Assembly (NCBI RefSeq): GCF_020524905.1
Contig: NZ_JAIVKI010000010.1
Span: 62,001-126,000 of the forward strand
Reading direction: 5' to 3'
DNA: 64,000 nucleotides
Source of the DNA: Microbulbifer variabilis
GTDB taxonomy: Bacteria > Pseudomonadota > Gammaproteobacteria > Pseudomonadales > Cellvibrionaceae
Shown: piece after piece, positions 55,791 through 64,000 of the stretch
Layout: each line of letters begins with the position of its first letter
Numbering within the stretch: the stretch's first letter is position 1
Program-made: the position numbers and the translations under genes
Notes under the pieces: generated by a model
Told to the model about the DNA's origin: nothing
The model's database searches: none
The model's input: only the letters and a program-made list of their open reading frames with translations

Positions 55791-55878
55791 TGGCGGTGAG
55801 GGAGGGATTCGAACCCTCGATGCCTTTCGACATACACACTTTCCAGGCGTGCTCCTTCGACCACTCGGACACCTCACC
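55791..55878 (-). tRNA. tRNA-Ser(GGA)
   Basis: 88 bases with encoded CCA, the long variable arm of class II tRNAs. Acceptor GGTGAGG pairs with CCTCACC; the anticodon loop CTGGAAA gives GGA (serine). Its 3' end faces the accessory region from the right, as tRNA-Arg does from the left. Confidence 0.96.
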
Positions 55879-56017
55879 AAATTGTCACCCCATTTGGGGC
55901 ATCCCACTTCTCAGCGGGGCTCTCTCGCTGGCTAAATCTTCAAGTAAATCAGAGAGATAGCTGCTGTCTCGTCGAGAGAGCGCGCACTTTACCCAAATGT
56001 TTATCGATGTGCAAGCA

Positions 56018-56584
56018 CTAATCCGAATTCCATTGTGAAAAAAATTCTTCTACCGGTAATTCCGGAGCCTGCCGGGGGGCTTTATCAGGGGTTCCGCAGT
56101 AGATAAATCCATCGATCCGCTCATTTTCAGCCAGGCCCAGACCTTGGGCGACCAGAGGATTACTCGCCAGGGGTCCGGTTCGCCAGTAGACACCCACACC
56201 CTCCGCATAAGCGGCGGTGAGCATCGCCTGCACCGCCCCAGCGGTGGACATATGCTGCTCCAGGTGGGGAACCTTGGGATGATCCTGCAAGCGGGTAATG
56301 GCCACAATAATCAGGGGGGCACGCATGGGCATAGCGCGGGTGCGCTGACGCTGGGCCTCACTCAGAGATACCCCTTCTGACTGCTCGGCCGCTTTTAGGA
56401 AAATTTCCCCGAGACGCTCACGCTCTTGCCCTTCCACTAGCAGAAAACGCCATGGGTGTAGACCAGCGTGGTCCGCAGCACGCAATGCCGCGCGAAAAAT
56501 ATTTTGCCGCTGCTGCTTATTAGGCGCGGGCTCGATCAGCTTACCCGTTGAAACTCGGTTGTGCAGGGCACTCAGGGCATCCAT
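56018..56584 (-). CDS. nitroreductase family protein (YdjA-like)
   Basis: 188 residues from the ATG at 56584, which has GGAGAG five bases upstream; an upstream frame to 56743 adds 53 residues without family resemblance. The FMN-dependent fold is shown by ALHNRVSTGKLIEPAPNKQQ, RAADHAGLHPWRFLLVEGQE and YAEGVGVYWRTGPLASNPLV, with GLAENERIDGFIYCGTP at the end. These enzymes reduce nitro or quinone compounds with NAD(P)H. It is close to YdjA, one of the smallest members. The divergent cyclase starts 240 bases away. Confidence 0.88.
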   Translation of the reverse strand: MDALSALHNRVSTGKLIEPAPNKQQRQNIFRAALRAADHAGLHPWRFLLVEGQERERLGEIFLKAAEQSEGVSLSEAQRQRTRAMPMRAPLIIVAITRLQDHPKVPHLEQHMSTAGAVQAMLTAAYAEGVGVYWRTGPLASNPLVAQGLGLAENERIDGFIYCGTPDKAPRQAPELPVEEFFSQWNSD

Positions 56585-56825
56585 CGTTCTCTCCGGTAAT
56601 TGTCTGAGTGCTGAGTGTACCCTAACCCCTCCATGTAGCGCATACGTACCCCCTGCATAAAAACCAAGTGCAGGCATCGGTTTTTTAGCAATCTGGCTGT
56701 TGTAGGAGTACACTTCGCCCAGTAAATCACTGCGCGACCACACGGGCCCAGAACTTTCCGGGACCGACCTGTGGCCTGCGCGCAGTTTGTTTATTACTGC
56801 TTAACGGACAAAAAGATAACCACAA

Positions 56826-58220
56826 ATGCAGGACCAGCTTGAGGGGAACAAAGGGCAAAGTATCAGCCCTCATTACTCGACCTATTTTCGCACCCTAATT
56901 CTTTTTGCGGCTGCCGGTACGCTGGCAACTGCAGTCGAGTGGTCGTCCCCCTGGCACCCGGACAAATTGCTCAATTTGGGAACCGCGGTCTTCCTGCTGT
57001 TTTACTGTGCTTTTGCCCAGTTTCTACTTTATAAGGCCCGCAATAAAAAGGCTTATAAAACCCGCCGCACCCTAACTTTTATCGATACCGTATTAGTAGG
57101 CATTACTGTCGCACTAGCCAATTTCAGTATGCTGCCATCTCTTTTGTTCATTACGATGGTGCAGCTCAATGCCCTTACCCAGGGCGGTGGCCGCCAGTGG
57201 TTTGAACACAATACAGGCCTTTTAGTTGGAGTGGTGCTGGGTTATTTGATGCACCGGCCAGCGCTATTAATTAATGCCGATCTCACCATTAGCACCGTGA
57301 GCCTGATGGGCATCCTTATCTACCTCTGTGCCTATGCTTTTTTTACCCATCGCCAGATCGGTAAGCTCAAGGAGGCCAACCAGTCCCTGGCGACAGAGCA
57401 ACGTGTGAGCAAAATGCGCTCTTATAAGCTCTCCAAATACCTACCACAACGCCTGTGGCGATCGGTAACTACCGGCGATGAAGAAGCGCTGAATACTCAG
57501 CGGAAGCTGCTTACAGTGTTCTTCTCTGACATCAAGGATTTCAGCCAGCTTACCGAGGAGCTCGAGGCGGAAACTTTTACCCTCCTGCTCAACAATTATC
57601 TTTCGGAGATGGCCCGAATCGCCGGCCAGTACGGTGGCACTATCGACAAATTTATTGGCGATGCGGTGATGGTGGTTTTTGGGGACGATGAAAGCAAGGG
57701 CCCGAAATCCGACGCGCTGCGCTGTGTGGCTATGGCCCTGGCCATGCGCAAGCGTGTGCGGGAAATGAAGCAGGAGTGGTATAACAAGGGTATCTCACGC
57801 CCACTGCAAGTCCGCATGGGCATTAACACTGGCTATTGTACTGTGGGCATCTTCGGCACAGCCAACTACCAGGCCTACACGGTTATGGGAACTCATGTGA
57901 ACTTGGCTTCGCGCCTGGAAGGTGCAGCACAACCGGGGGAGATTCTGATCAGCCACGAAACTTGGGCAATGATCAAACACACAGTTATGTGCCGGGACAA
58001 AGGCCATATTACCGTAAAGGGAATAAGCACCCCGGTCAAAGTCTATCAAGTCACCGACTTGCGCAAGAATCTGGGTGGCCAACAGAGCTATCTGGAGGAG
58101 CACGCCCCCGGCTTTTCCATGCACTTGGACCTGGATAAAATCCGCAACTACGACAAGGTCAAGGTGCTGCAATCCCTGGAAAAAGCCACAACCAGCCTTA
58201 AGAGCAAAGTAATTATCTGA
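56826..58220 (+). CDS. cyaB: membrane class III adenylate cyclase with MASE2 domain (CyaB-like)
   Basis: 464 residues. The N-terminal ~180 carry five or six membrane helices with the MASE2 layout (FRTLILFAAAGTLATAVEWS, KTRRTLTFIDTVLVGITVAL). A linker leads to the cyclase domain: the metal Asp235 in VFFSDIKDFSQLTEELEAE and Asp279 in GDAVMVVFGD, substrate Lys/Asp region GTANYQAYTVMGTHVNLASRLEG. These are those of class III adenylate cyclases. In Pseudomonas aeruginosa the equivalent (CyaB) makes cAMP for the Vfr regulon. Here it converges on the quinol oxidase genes with only 33 bases between them. An inhibitory or sensory role for MASE2 is inferred. Confidence 0.9.
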   Translation: MQDQLEGNKGQSISPHYSTYFRTLILFAAAGTLATAVEWSSPWHPDKLLNLGTAVFLLFYCAFAQFLLYKARNKKAYKTRRTLTFIDTVLVGITVALANFSMLPSLLFITMVQLNALTQGGGRQWFEHNTGLLVGVVLGYLMHRPALLINADLTISTVSLMGILIYLCAYAFFTHRQIGKLKEANQSLATEQRVSKMRSYKLSKYLPQRLWRSVTTGDEEALNTQRKLLTVFFSDIKDFSQLTEELEAETFTLLLNNYLSEMARIAGQYGGTIDKFIGDAVMVVFGDDESKGPKSDALRCVAMALAMRKRVREMKQEWYNKGISRPLQVRMGINTGYCTVGIFGTANYQAYTVMGTHVNLASRLEGAAQPGEILISHETWAMIKHTVMCRDKGHITVKGISTPVKVYQVTDLRKNLGGQQSYLEEHAPGFSMHLDLDKIRNYDKVKVLQSLEKATTSLKSKVII

Positions 58221-58253
58221 ATACGTAAATCACTCAGTAACCTGGCTCTACCA

Positions 58254-58574
58254 TCACATGGTTGTATGCATCCGCATTGCCAGGTTCCCCATAATCCAGG
58301 CGGTACCAAGAACAATAATCAGCAGAATTAAAGTAGAAAAAAGGATTAGAGCCAAATTATCCCGCCCTTCCCTTTGCGTGGTCACATTTAAGAAACACTT
58401 AAGTTGAACTGCCAGCTGGGCCACTCCCAGTAATCCCACCAGCAATAGTACACTCTTGTTTTCTTTGCCCAGTGCAAGGACCGCCCAGAATGCGGCCAGT
58501 GTAAACACCACCGAGAGAACATACCCTGTGAGATAGGTGCGCAGATGCGCGGCAAAACCGGATTTTTCAGCCAT
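58254..58574 (-). CDS. cyoD: quinol oxidase subunit IV (CyoD-like)
   Basis: 106 residues from the ATG at 58574 (ATGGCTGA overlap with the CyoC stop). Three helices are seen: LRTYLTGYVLSVVFTLAAFW, VLLLVGLLGVAQLAVQL and ILFSTLILLIIVLGTAWIMG. CyoD aids assembly of the CuB site. It is the last gene of the cyoABCD order. No cyoE (heme O synthase) follows, so heme O must be made from elsewhere or the enzyme uses another heme. Confidence 0.88.
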   Translation of the reverse strand: MAEKSGFAAHLRTYLTGYVLSVVFTLAAFWAVLALGKENKSVLLLVGLLGVAQLAVQLKCFLNVTTQREGRDNLALILFSTLILLIIVLGTAWIMGNLAMRMHTTM

Positions 58575-59193
58575 AGACCCAGCCACCAAAATAAACCACC
58601 GAGAAAATCCCTATCCAAATCAGATCCAGGAAATGCCAGAACAGCGCCAGTCGCAAAAAGCGCAGCTTCACCAGATCAGTCATACCTACAGCCAGTACCT
58701 GCGCAATCATTACCAGCATCCACAGACAACCAAAGCTCACGTGTAATCCATGCAATGGCACCAAACCAAAGAAACCGGAGAGATAGCCACTGCGCTGAGG
58801 CGTTCCCCCCTTTGCCGCCATATCGGAAAAATCAAGCAATTCCAGGGTAAGGAAGCCAAGTCCAAATAGAAGGGTCACCACCACCCAGAACAAAAAGCTA
58901 CCTTGGCTGCGCTGGTGCTTCATGGTGATGGTGGCTATTCCCACCGTCAGACTGCTGGTAAGTAGAAACATGGTCTGTGCAAAGAGACTGCCGAAATCAA
59001 ACAGTTCCCTGGGTCCCGGCCCACCCGCAGTGGCACCAATCATGGTGATATAAATAGCAAAAACGACCCCGAAAAAAATCAGGTCGCTCATCATAAAAAC
59101 CCAGAAACCAAAGATCACCACGTCTGGGTCTTTATGAATGGCTCCAGGGCTCTCTCCCAAACCCTTATTTAGCGCAGATGAGTTTCCATCCAT
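58567..59193 (-). CDS. cyoC: quinol oxidase subunit III (CyoC)
   Basis: 208 residues, five membrane helices. CyoC-type pattern: GFWVFMMSDLIFFGVVFAIY, FDFGSLFAQTMFLLTSSLTV, GFFGLVPLHGLHVSFGCLWM and FLRLALFWHFLDLIWIGIFS. It stabilises subunit I. It starts six bases after the CyoB stop and overlaps subunit IV by eight bases. Confidence 0.92.
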   Translation of the reverse strand: MDGNSSALNKGLGESPGAIHKDPDVVIFGFWVFMMSDLIFFGVVFAIYITMIGATAGGPGPRELFDFGSLFAQTMFLLTSSLTVGIATITMKHQRSQGSFLFWVVVTLLFGLGFLTLELLDFSDMAAKGGTPQRSGYLSGFFGLVPLHGLHVSFGCLWMLVMIAQVLAVGMTDLVKLRFLRLALFWHFLDLIWIGIFSVVYFGGWVYG

Positions 59194-59199
59194 TGGTAA

Positions 59200-61275
59200 C
59201 TAGTGCTCCAACTTTGCGTAGCCATTGTTCTGCGGGGTGTTTTCCAGGTCCCGGCCTACAGGTTCTGTATTATTCACCAGCGCTAACCACCTCTCTGTAT
59301 CCTGTTGCACCTGGCTTGCAGGAATAATTTGTTCGCTATCCCAGCGGAATGTAGAGGCAATGACCACAATGATAATGGCCAGTGCAGAAAGCAGGGCTAA
59401 CCACCACATATACCAAACCAGCGCAAACATCAGGATGCCGCTCAGTACACAGAGTAAAAATCCCAAGGGATTATTCTTGGGGATCTCAATATCCCGATAG
59501 ATTTTTGGTGGCTGATAAGCACGCCCCTGCTCCTTGGCCTCGGTAAATTCATCCCTATCCGTTACCCTGGGCAGCTCAGCAAAGTTGTACGAGGGCGCCG
59601 GGGCCGGAATCGACCACTCAAGAGACCGGCCATCCCAAGGGTCCCCAACGGGAACACGGTTCTTTTTACGATCCCGCAAACTGACCAATAACTGCAATAC
59701 CAAGCTAATCAATGCACACAGCACTACCATGGCGCCAATAAAGGCCACCACCATATAAGGCTTGAAAGCCAGATCCATATAGCTGAATGAGCGCCTTGGC
59801 ATTCCCAATAAGCCGGCACCATAGAGGGGAAAGAAAGTCAGCATAAATCCGATGATCCATAGATACGCTGACCATTTCCCCAGCCGCTCATCGAGGCGAA
59901 AACCAAATGCCTTGGGGAACCAGTAGTTGTACCCCGCCAACATCCCAAACAGTACCCCTGGTATCAGTACATTGTGGAAATGCGCCACCAAAAACAGAGT
60001 GTTGTGTACTTGGAAATCTACGGTAGGATTTGCCAGGATCACCCCCGACAAACCTCCAATCACAAATAAAATTAAAAACCCAATGGAATAAATCATCGGT
60101 GTAGTAAAACGAATTCGACCCCGGTACATGGTCGCCATCCAATCGTAGACTTTAACTCCAGTAGGAACCGCAATTAGCATGGTGGCAATACCAAATACAA
60201 TATTGATTGTAGGGCTCTGCCCCATAGTAAAGAAGTGGTGCAGCCACACGGTAAAGCTCAATACGGCAATACTCATGGTGGCAAATACCAGCGATTTATA
60301 GCCGTATAGGCGTTTGGCGGAGTAAGTGGAAAAAACCTCGGAAAAAACACCATAGGCCGGCAGTACCAGCAGATAGACTTCGGGGTGACCGAACAGCCAA
60401 AATAAATTAGCGTAGTTCATCATATTGCCGCCGAGGTCATTAGTGAAAAAGTGGAAGTCCAGATACCGGTCGAAGCCGAGCATTAATGCCGCCACGCTGA
60501 GCGGCGGCATGGCGAAAATCATTAGAATAGAGGAACAGAGTACCGTCCAGCAGAACATGGGCATACGGAAAAAATTCATACCCACAGCACGGCACTTGAG
60601 AATTGTGACGGTGAAATTAATCCCCGTAAGAGTGGTACCGGCCCCGGAAAAGACAATAGCCCACACCCAATAGTCCGGCCCCACACCGGGGTTAAAATCC
60701 CCTCCCGTATAGGGCGGATAGGCAGACCAGCCGCCAGTGGAGAACTCCCCCACCACGAGGGAAACCATCAGCAACATCCCCGCTGCAACTGTCACCGCCA
60801 GGCTAATCTGGTTGAGCACTGGGAAGGCCACATCGCGAGCGCCAATCTGCAGCGGCATCACTAAGTTGACCAACCCCACCACAAAAGGCACAGCGACAAA
60901 AAATATCATTATCGTGCCATGGGTACTAAACAATTGTGCGAAGTGGTCGGCGTAGAGAAAGCCATCCGGTGCCGCAGCCTGCTGCGCCCGCATCACCATG
61001 CCTTCCAGCAGCCCTCTCGTCATCATCACCAGTGCGAACACTATGTACATGATGCCGATTCTTTTATGGTCTGTACTGGTCAACCATTCAGACCAGAGAG
61101 TGCCCCACACCTTAAACCAGGTCAGTAATGCGAGAGTAGCGACTGTCGCAAAAATAACGATAGCGCCAGCAGTACTCCCTACCGCTGCACTTACCGAGAA
61201 ATTGCTAATCAAGTCGCTGAAAACGATGGAGTCCCAGCTCAGTTTTCCCAGCCAACCATAATCGGTAATATTCAT
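59200..61275 (-). CDS. cyoB: bo3-type quinol oxidase subunit I
   Basis: 691 residues with about fifteen helices. The heme-copper core is intact: heme His119 in FSTHGTIMIFF, CuB/heme His in WLFGHPEVYLLVLPAYG, VWLHHFFTMG, and FLVAHFHNVLIPG. Residues that bind quinol in E. coli CyoB (R71, D75, H98, Q101) correspond to R87, E91, H111 and Q114, with the same spacing but D75 replaced by Glu. It reduces oxygen to water and pumps protons. The C-terminus is longer than in CyoB. It overlaps the subunit II stop by four bases. Confidence 0.94.
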   Translation of the reverse strand: MNITDYGWLGKLSWDSIVFSDLISNFSVSAAVGSTAGAIVIFATVATLALLTWFKVWGTLWSEWLTSTDHKRIGIMYIVFALVMMTRGLLEGMVMRAQQAAAPDGFLYADHFAQLFSTHGTIMIFFVAVPFVVGLVNLVMPLQIGARDVAFPVLNQISLAVTVAAGMLLMVSLVVGEFSTGGWSAYPPYTGGDFNPGVGPDYWVWAIVFSGAGTTLTGINFTVTILKCRAVGMNFFRMPMFCWTVLCSSILMIFAMPPLSVAALMLGFDRYLDFHFFTNDLGGNMMNYANLFWLFGHPEVYLLVLPAYGVFSEVFSTYSAKRLYGYKSLVFATMSIAVLSFTVWLHHFFTMGQSPTINIVFGIATMLIAVPTGVKVYDWMATMYRGRIRFTTPMIYSIGFLILFVIGGLSGVILANPTVDFQVHNTLFLVAHFHNVLIPGVLFGMLAGYNYWFPKAFGFRLDERLGKWSAYLWIIGFMLTFFPLYGAGLLGMPRRSFSYMDLAFKPYMVVAFIGAMVVLCALISLVLQLLVSLRDRKKNRVPVGDPWDGRSLEWSIPAPAPSYNFAELPRVTDRDEFTEAKEQGRAYQPPKIYRDIEIPKNNPLGFLLCVLSGILMFALVWYMWWLALLSALAIIIVVIASTFRWDSEQIIPASQVQQDTERWLALVNNTEPVGRDLENTPQNNGYAKLEH

Positions 61276-62300
61276 GGCTGCGCTCCCTCGGTTTTCTCTT
61301 CACCCTGACCAAACTTCACGGTGCCGGGTTGCTCTTCCATGCTAAGGGGTTTACCTGAGTGATATCGCATAACAATACTTTGGAAGAGCTGAGGATCGGA
61401 AAGGGTAAAGTAGAGGGCATTACTCGGCATTTGCGGTGTAGCCAACTGCTTTTGCATCTCTTTTCGAGTGCTTCTCATGGCCAGGCGTTTATAAGTCTGA
61501 GGATTTAGAACAATGCCATTGGCACGAACCTGTGCTACCCAAGCCTGAAAATCCTCTTCACTTTTAATCAATACATCAAATTTCTGCTCAGTAAATCCCT
61601 TACCGGTATATTGGGTATTTTCGCCCTGGGTTTTTCCATGCTTTGTCGCAATAAAATTAAGCTTAGTGGTCATGCCTGGCATGACATAGATCTGCCCCGC
61701 CAGCGCCGCAATCCAGAAAGACTGCATCACCGTATCGCTGGTGAGGATCATAGAAACCGGAGTATGTACTGGAACAACCAGCTCTCCCACCGTGGCAATT
61801 TCCAGTTCGGGATAGATAAACAGCCACTTCCAATCCAACCCAACGACTTGCACTTGAATAGGTGGCACCACCCCCTCTATTTCCTTATAGGGATCCAGCA
61901 TGCTGGTAGCACGCCATAGCATAAAAGAGAGAACAAAAATAACTAAAAAGGGGACGCCCCACATAATGAGTTCCAAGGGCCCGTAAGACTCCCACTTGGG
62001 AGCATAAATACCTTTCCCCTTCTTGCGTCGATATTTAATGAGGATAACCGGCACCAAAGCAAACACTGGTAATATCGCCACCATGGTGAGTGCCGTCGCC
62101 CAGAAAAAATGCGTTTTCTGCTCATGGGCAACAGGCCCCAGGGGTTCTAAGAAGGTTTCAGTAGCGTGAATGGAATGGGGGAGCAGAAAAATCAGAATGG
62201 GAAGAGAAAATATCAGCCAGAAAGGGCGGCAACCAATATACCCCCGTAACCGTGTCCAATATTGCAACAGCCTGACAGGGGCCTCGGTATTCCAATCCAT
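61272..62300 (-). CDS. cyoA: quinol oxidase subunit II (CyoA)
   Basis: 342 residues. Two helices follow a signal-like start, then the periplasmic cupredoxin domain (VQVVGLDWKWLFIYPELEIA, SDTVMQSFWIAALAGQIYVM). The Cys and His ligands of the CuA site are absent, which matches a quinol rather than a cytochrome c oxidase. The ATG at 62300 has GGAAGG upstream. It is the first gene of cyoABCD. The C-terminal COX-aromatic-rich region (SDPQLFQSIVMRYHSGKPLS) is typical. Confidence 0.93.
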   Translation of the reverse strand: MDWNTEAPVRLLQYWTRLRGYIGCRPFWLIFSLPILIFLLPHSIHATETFLEPLGPVAHEQKTHFFWATALTMVAILPVFALVPVILIKYRRKKGKGIYAPKWESYGPLELIMWGVPFLVIFVLSFMLWRATSMLDPYKEIEGVVPPIQVQVVGLDWKWLFIYPELEIATVGELVVPVHTPVSMILTSDTVMQSFWIAALAGQIYVMPGMTTKLNFIATKHGKTQGENTQYTGKGFTEQKFDVLIKSEEDFQAWVAQVRANGIVLNPQTYKRLAMRSTRKEMQKQLATPQMPSNALYFTLSDPQLFQSIVMRYHSGKPLSMEEQPGTVKFGQGEEKTEGAQP

Positions 62301-62517
62301 TGCAAAGCCTTCCGACCTTAGGATTCTGCAGGCACTCGCGTCAGACTACCCGCTACAACAAATTCACCGTAAACAGTTAATACGCCAAGTGTTTACAACA
62401 CGCTGTTGTACGGCACTTCTCACCAGAATAGCCGAACAAATGACGTTTTAACTTCATCCACACTATGAATGAAAGCAGTTTGTGGCGCTTATTTACATTC
62501 GCGGAGGGTAAATACGC

Positions 62518-63075
62518 CTAGAAAACACCATCTTTCATCATTTCCTGAATAACCGTCTCCACATACTCCAAGGCATCCCCCTCCCTTGGACGGCGGATTT
62601 CACCCATGACATAGTTCGCAAGGAAACTCTCGGACTGCAGGGACCAGTACACCTCTTCAGTTGGCGCTAAATATAAACGGGTCTCCACAATGGCTACCTG
62701 AGAGTTTGAAACATCCCTATTCAGATGTTTAAAGCTGATTAGTTGTGTCACCAAAAGGGTGTCGAATTGATATTCGGTCAGCACATCAGCCAGCTCTCCC
62801 ATGGAGGGCACCTTGCCATCTACTGAAAAATTACTCCATGAGAGAGCATTCACGCCGTACCGGCCCAACTGCTCAACCCATACATCTTCGACATAAAGCC
62901 CAATGATAGGCCGGGGGAACAAGGTATAGGCCAAAACCAAGGTGTTCCCCAAGGGGCGTGCAGTAATCAAAGGTGAATGCCAGGTATCGGTTACTATCGT
63001 TCGCGGTGAATTACAGGAAAGAAAAAAACAACACAGCAAAGTAACACCCAGTTTCCTATTTACTATCCTCCCCAC
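62518..63075 (-). CDS. hypothetical lipoprotein
   Basis: The open frame to 63174 has no clear start and overlaps the porin gene by 95 bases. The GTG at 63075 gives 185 residues and a lipoprotein signal (VTLLCCFFLSC lipobox). The start remains unproven. The mature part (TDTWHSPLITARPLGNTLVL, ADVLTEYQFDTLLVTQLISF, VETRLYLAPTEEVYWSLQSE, YVETVIQEMMKDGVF) looks like an alpha/beta envelope domain. No family was recognised. It is directly downstream of the porin gene, so the two are probably co-transcribed. Confidence 0.6.
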   Translation of the reverse strand: MGRIVNRKLGVTLLCCFFLSCNSPRTIVTDTWHSPLITARPLGNTLVLAYTLFPRPIIGLYVEDVWVEQLGRYGVNALSWSNFSVDGKVPSMGELADVLTEYQFDTLLVTQLISFKHLNRDVSNSQVAIVETRLYLAPTEEVYWSLQSESFLANYVMGEIRRPREGDALEYVETVIQEMMKDGVF

Positions 63076-63079
63076 TCGG

Positions 63080-64000
63080 CTAAAACGAGATGCGACTGGT
63101 GAATTGGGTGCGCCAAACTGAACCATAGGCCCCATCTTTATCCTCCCGGGTTCCATAGAGGGCCTCCACTCCAAACAACCAATGCGGTGTCGGTGTCCAG
63201 GTCAGGTTAATACTACTGTACTGGGTTTCCCGGAATGAGAATCCGGCCTGGAAGTCCAGATTGTCTTGCTGCACCTGACCGTGGGTGACAACGGTGTACA
63301 TGCAGGGGCTCCACCAGTGCTGGTAAGCCAAATACCAGGCAAGCGTCGGAATCGCCTCAAGCCGATTATTATAAAAGTCATAAGCGGCATCGGGGGGCGC
63401 ATCGTTTAAAAGCCCTCCATAACCAGAACCATAACTAAATGAGTAAGAGGCAAAATCCGGCGCAAGCCTATCGGGCATATCAATAACGCCACTCAAATTA
63501 ATACCCCAACCCGTATCCGAAACAGCAGATTGTGGTTCGCCGCTGCCACGCAAATCCCGCAGTATAAAGCTCCCTTGAAAGTTCACCCGGTCGGTCTGGG
63601 AAATCACAGCAACAACGAAATCAGGCCAACGAGAAACTTCCTTTGCATTCTGAAAAACCCGCTGATCTGGCGCGTCCAGACCAACTTCCAGAGTGAGCGT
63701 CGGGTGATAGACACGAATCCAGCGCGCAATCGGGTGCAGCATGAACAGAAGCGAATTAGGCCCTTCATAGTCCAGGGTATTTGGCGATGCGGTTAAGTTA
63801 GTGAAAGTGGACCAGTCGAGACCAAACCGCAAATCTCCACCAAACAAAATATCACTGACTTGGCCGTAAGCCTTGCGCAAGCGCAATAAAGGCTCGGTAA
63901 CACTTGAGTCCCGAAGGAAATCCATAGCTATTTCATTTTCGATCTGCCGACCTCCCCAAGGAGTTCGCGCCTTCAGCTCTAACCTCGATACCTGCGCAGA
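63080..64000 (-). CDS. DcaP-like outer-membrane porin (5' end outside window)
   Basis: The frame is open to the right edge; 306 residues are visible and the signal peptide is missing. The pattern fits the DcaP trimeric porin family: SRLELKARTPWG at the edge (strand start), DLRFGLDWSTFTNLTASPNT, NAKEVSRWPDFVVAVISQTD, FQGSFILRDLRG, GWGINLSGVIDMPD, and a C-terminal SVWRTQFTSRISF with the aromatic end of a barrel. Such porins take up anionic small molecules. No Cys pairs are needed. The following lipoprotein gene may be co-expressed. Confidence 0.75.
   Translation of the reverse strand, partial: SAQVSRLELKARTPWGGRQIENEIAMDFLRDSSVTEPLLRLRKAYGQVSDILFGGDLRFGLDWSTFTNLTASPNTLDYEGPNSLLFMLHPIARWIRVYHPTLTLEVGLDAPDQRVFQNAKEVSRWPDFVVAVISQTDRVNFQGSFILRDLRGSGEPQSAVSDTGWGINLSGVIDMPDRLAPDFASYSFSYGSGYGGLLNDAPPDAAYDFYNNRLEAIPTLAWYLAYQHWWSPCMYTVVTHGQVQQDNLDFQAGFSFRETQYSSINLTWTPTPHWLFGVEALYGTREDKDGAYGSVWRTQFTSRISF

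Noticed and set aside
48235..55791. Active prophage or integrative element
   Set aside because: No integrase, transposase, phage structural gene or direct repeat of a tRNA end was found, only indirect signs of an island.

Overview
The window reads as a chromosomal segment of a marine-type gammaproteobacterium, most likely from the Cellvibrionales (a Microbulbifer-like organism). The support is indirect: the smc-zipA-ligA order, a complete System I cytochrome c maturation set, a MASE2-type (CyaB-like) adenylate cyclase, a bo3-type quinol oxidase, FadD and FumC, TonB-dependent iron uptake and a gammaproteobacterial tRNA set. The genus is an inference; no rRNA gene is present.

Layout. 1-3.1 kb: a secreted PI-PLC-like protein with lectin-like modules (cut by the left edge) and an M28 peptidase lipoprotein. 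3.4-8.9 kb: fatty-acid genes (FadD, SCP2-like protein, acyl-CoA dehydrogenase) with an AraC-type regulator. 9-11.9 kb: a 39-residue membrane peptide, fumC, a DUF4399 protein and an unknown. 12-18.9 kb: the smc-zipA-ligA operon. 19.2-21.1 kb: ccmH-ccmI. 21.1-22.8 kb: three near-identical transcription units, each tRNA-Val(UAC) plus tRNA-Asp(GUC) with its own promoter and terminator. 22.8-26.7 kb: small enzymes (GFA family, patatin, PH-domain protein, lipase, ElaA-type acetyltransferase). 26.7-31.3 kb: a Fur-box-preceded iron cluster (TonB receptor, membrane protein, PepSY protein). 31.6-36.3 kb: AbgT transporter, trpS, a GlxA-type regulator and a GST. 36.5-39.3 kb: a phosphopantetheinyl transferase facing two MaoC-like hydratases and a CitE-like lyase. 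40-46.1 kb: yigZ and ccmABCDEFG. 46.4-55.9 kb: an accessory stretch, much of it lying between tRNA-Arg(CCU) and tRNA-Ser(GGA), with an HdeA-like protein carrying a 13-copy Asn-Gly-Ser tail, small membrane proteins and lipoproteins, a membrane-anchored winged-helix protein, a decayed HNH nuclease and a DUF2971 protein. 56-62.3 kb: nitroreductase, CyaB-like cyclase and the cyoABCD-type quinol oxidase. 62.5-64 kb: a lipoprotein and a DcaP-like porin that runs off the right edge.

How the genes work together. The two ccm blocks (19-21 kb and 40-46 kb) make one c-type cytochrome maturation machine, split by about 20 kb. The quinol oxidase gives a respiratory end point that does not need cytochrome c. 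FadD, the acyl-CoA dehydrogenase and the SCP2-like protein suggest fatty-acid use. The CitE-like/MaoC cluster suggests breakdown of a short branched dicarboxylyl-CoA. The TonB receptor and PepSY protein suggest siderophore uptake and reductive iron release.

The most unusual items are the PI-PLC protein whose C-type-lectin halves appear in reversed order, the HdeA-like chaperone with a recent-looking 9-bp repeat expansion, the triplicated tRNA units, a MaoC pair in which one member lacks the expected histidine, and several short genes below usual annotation cut-offs.
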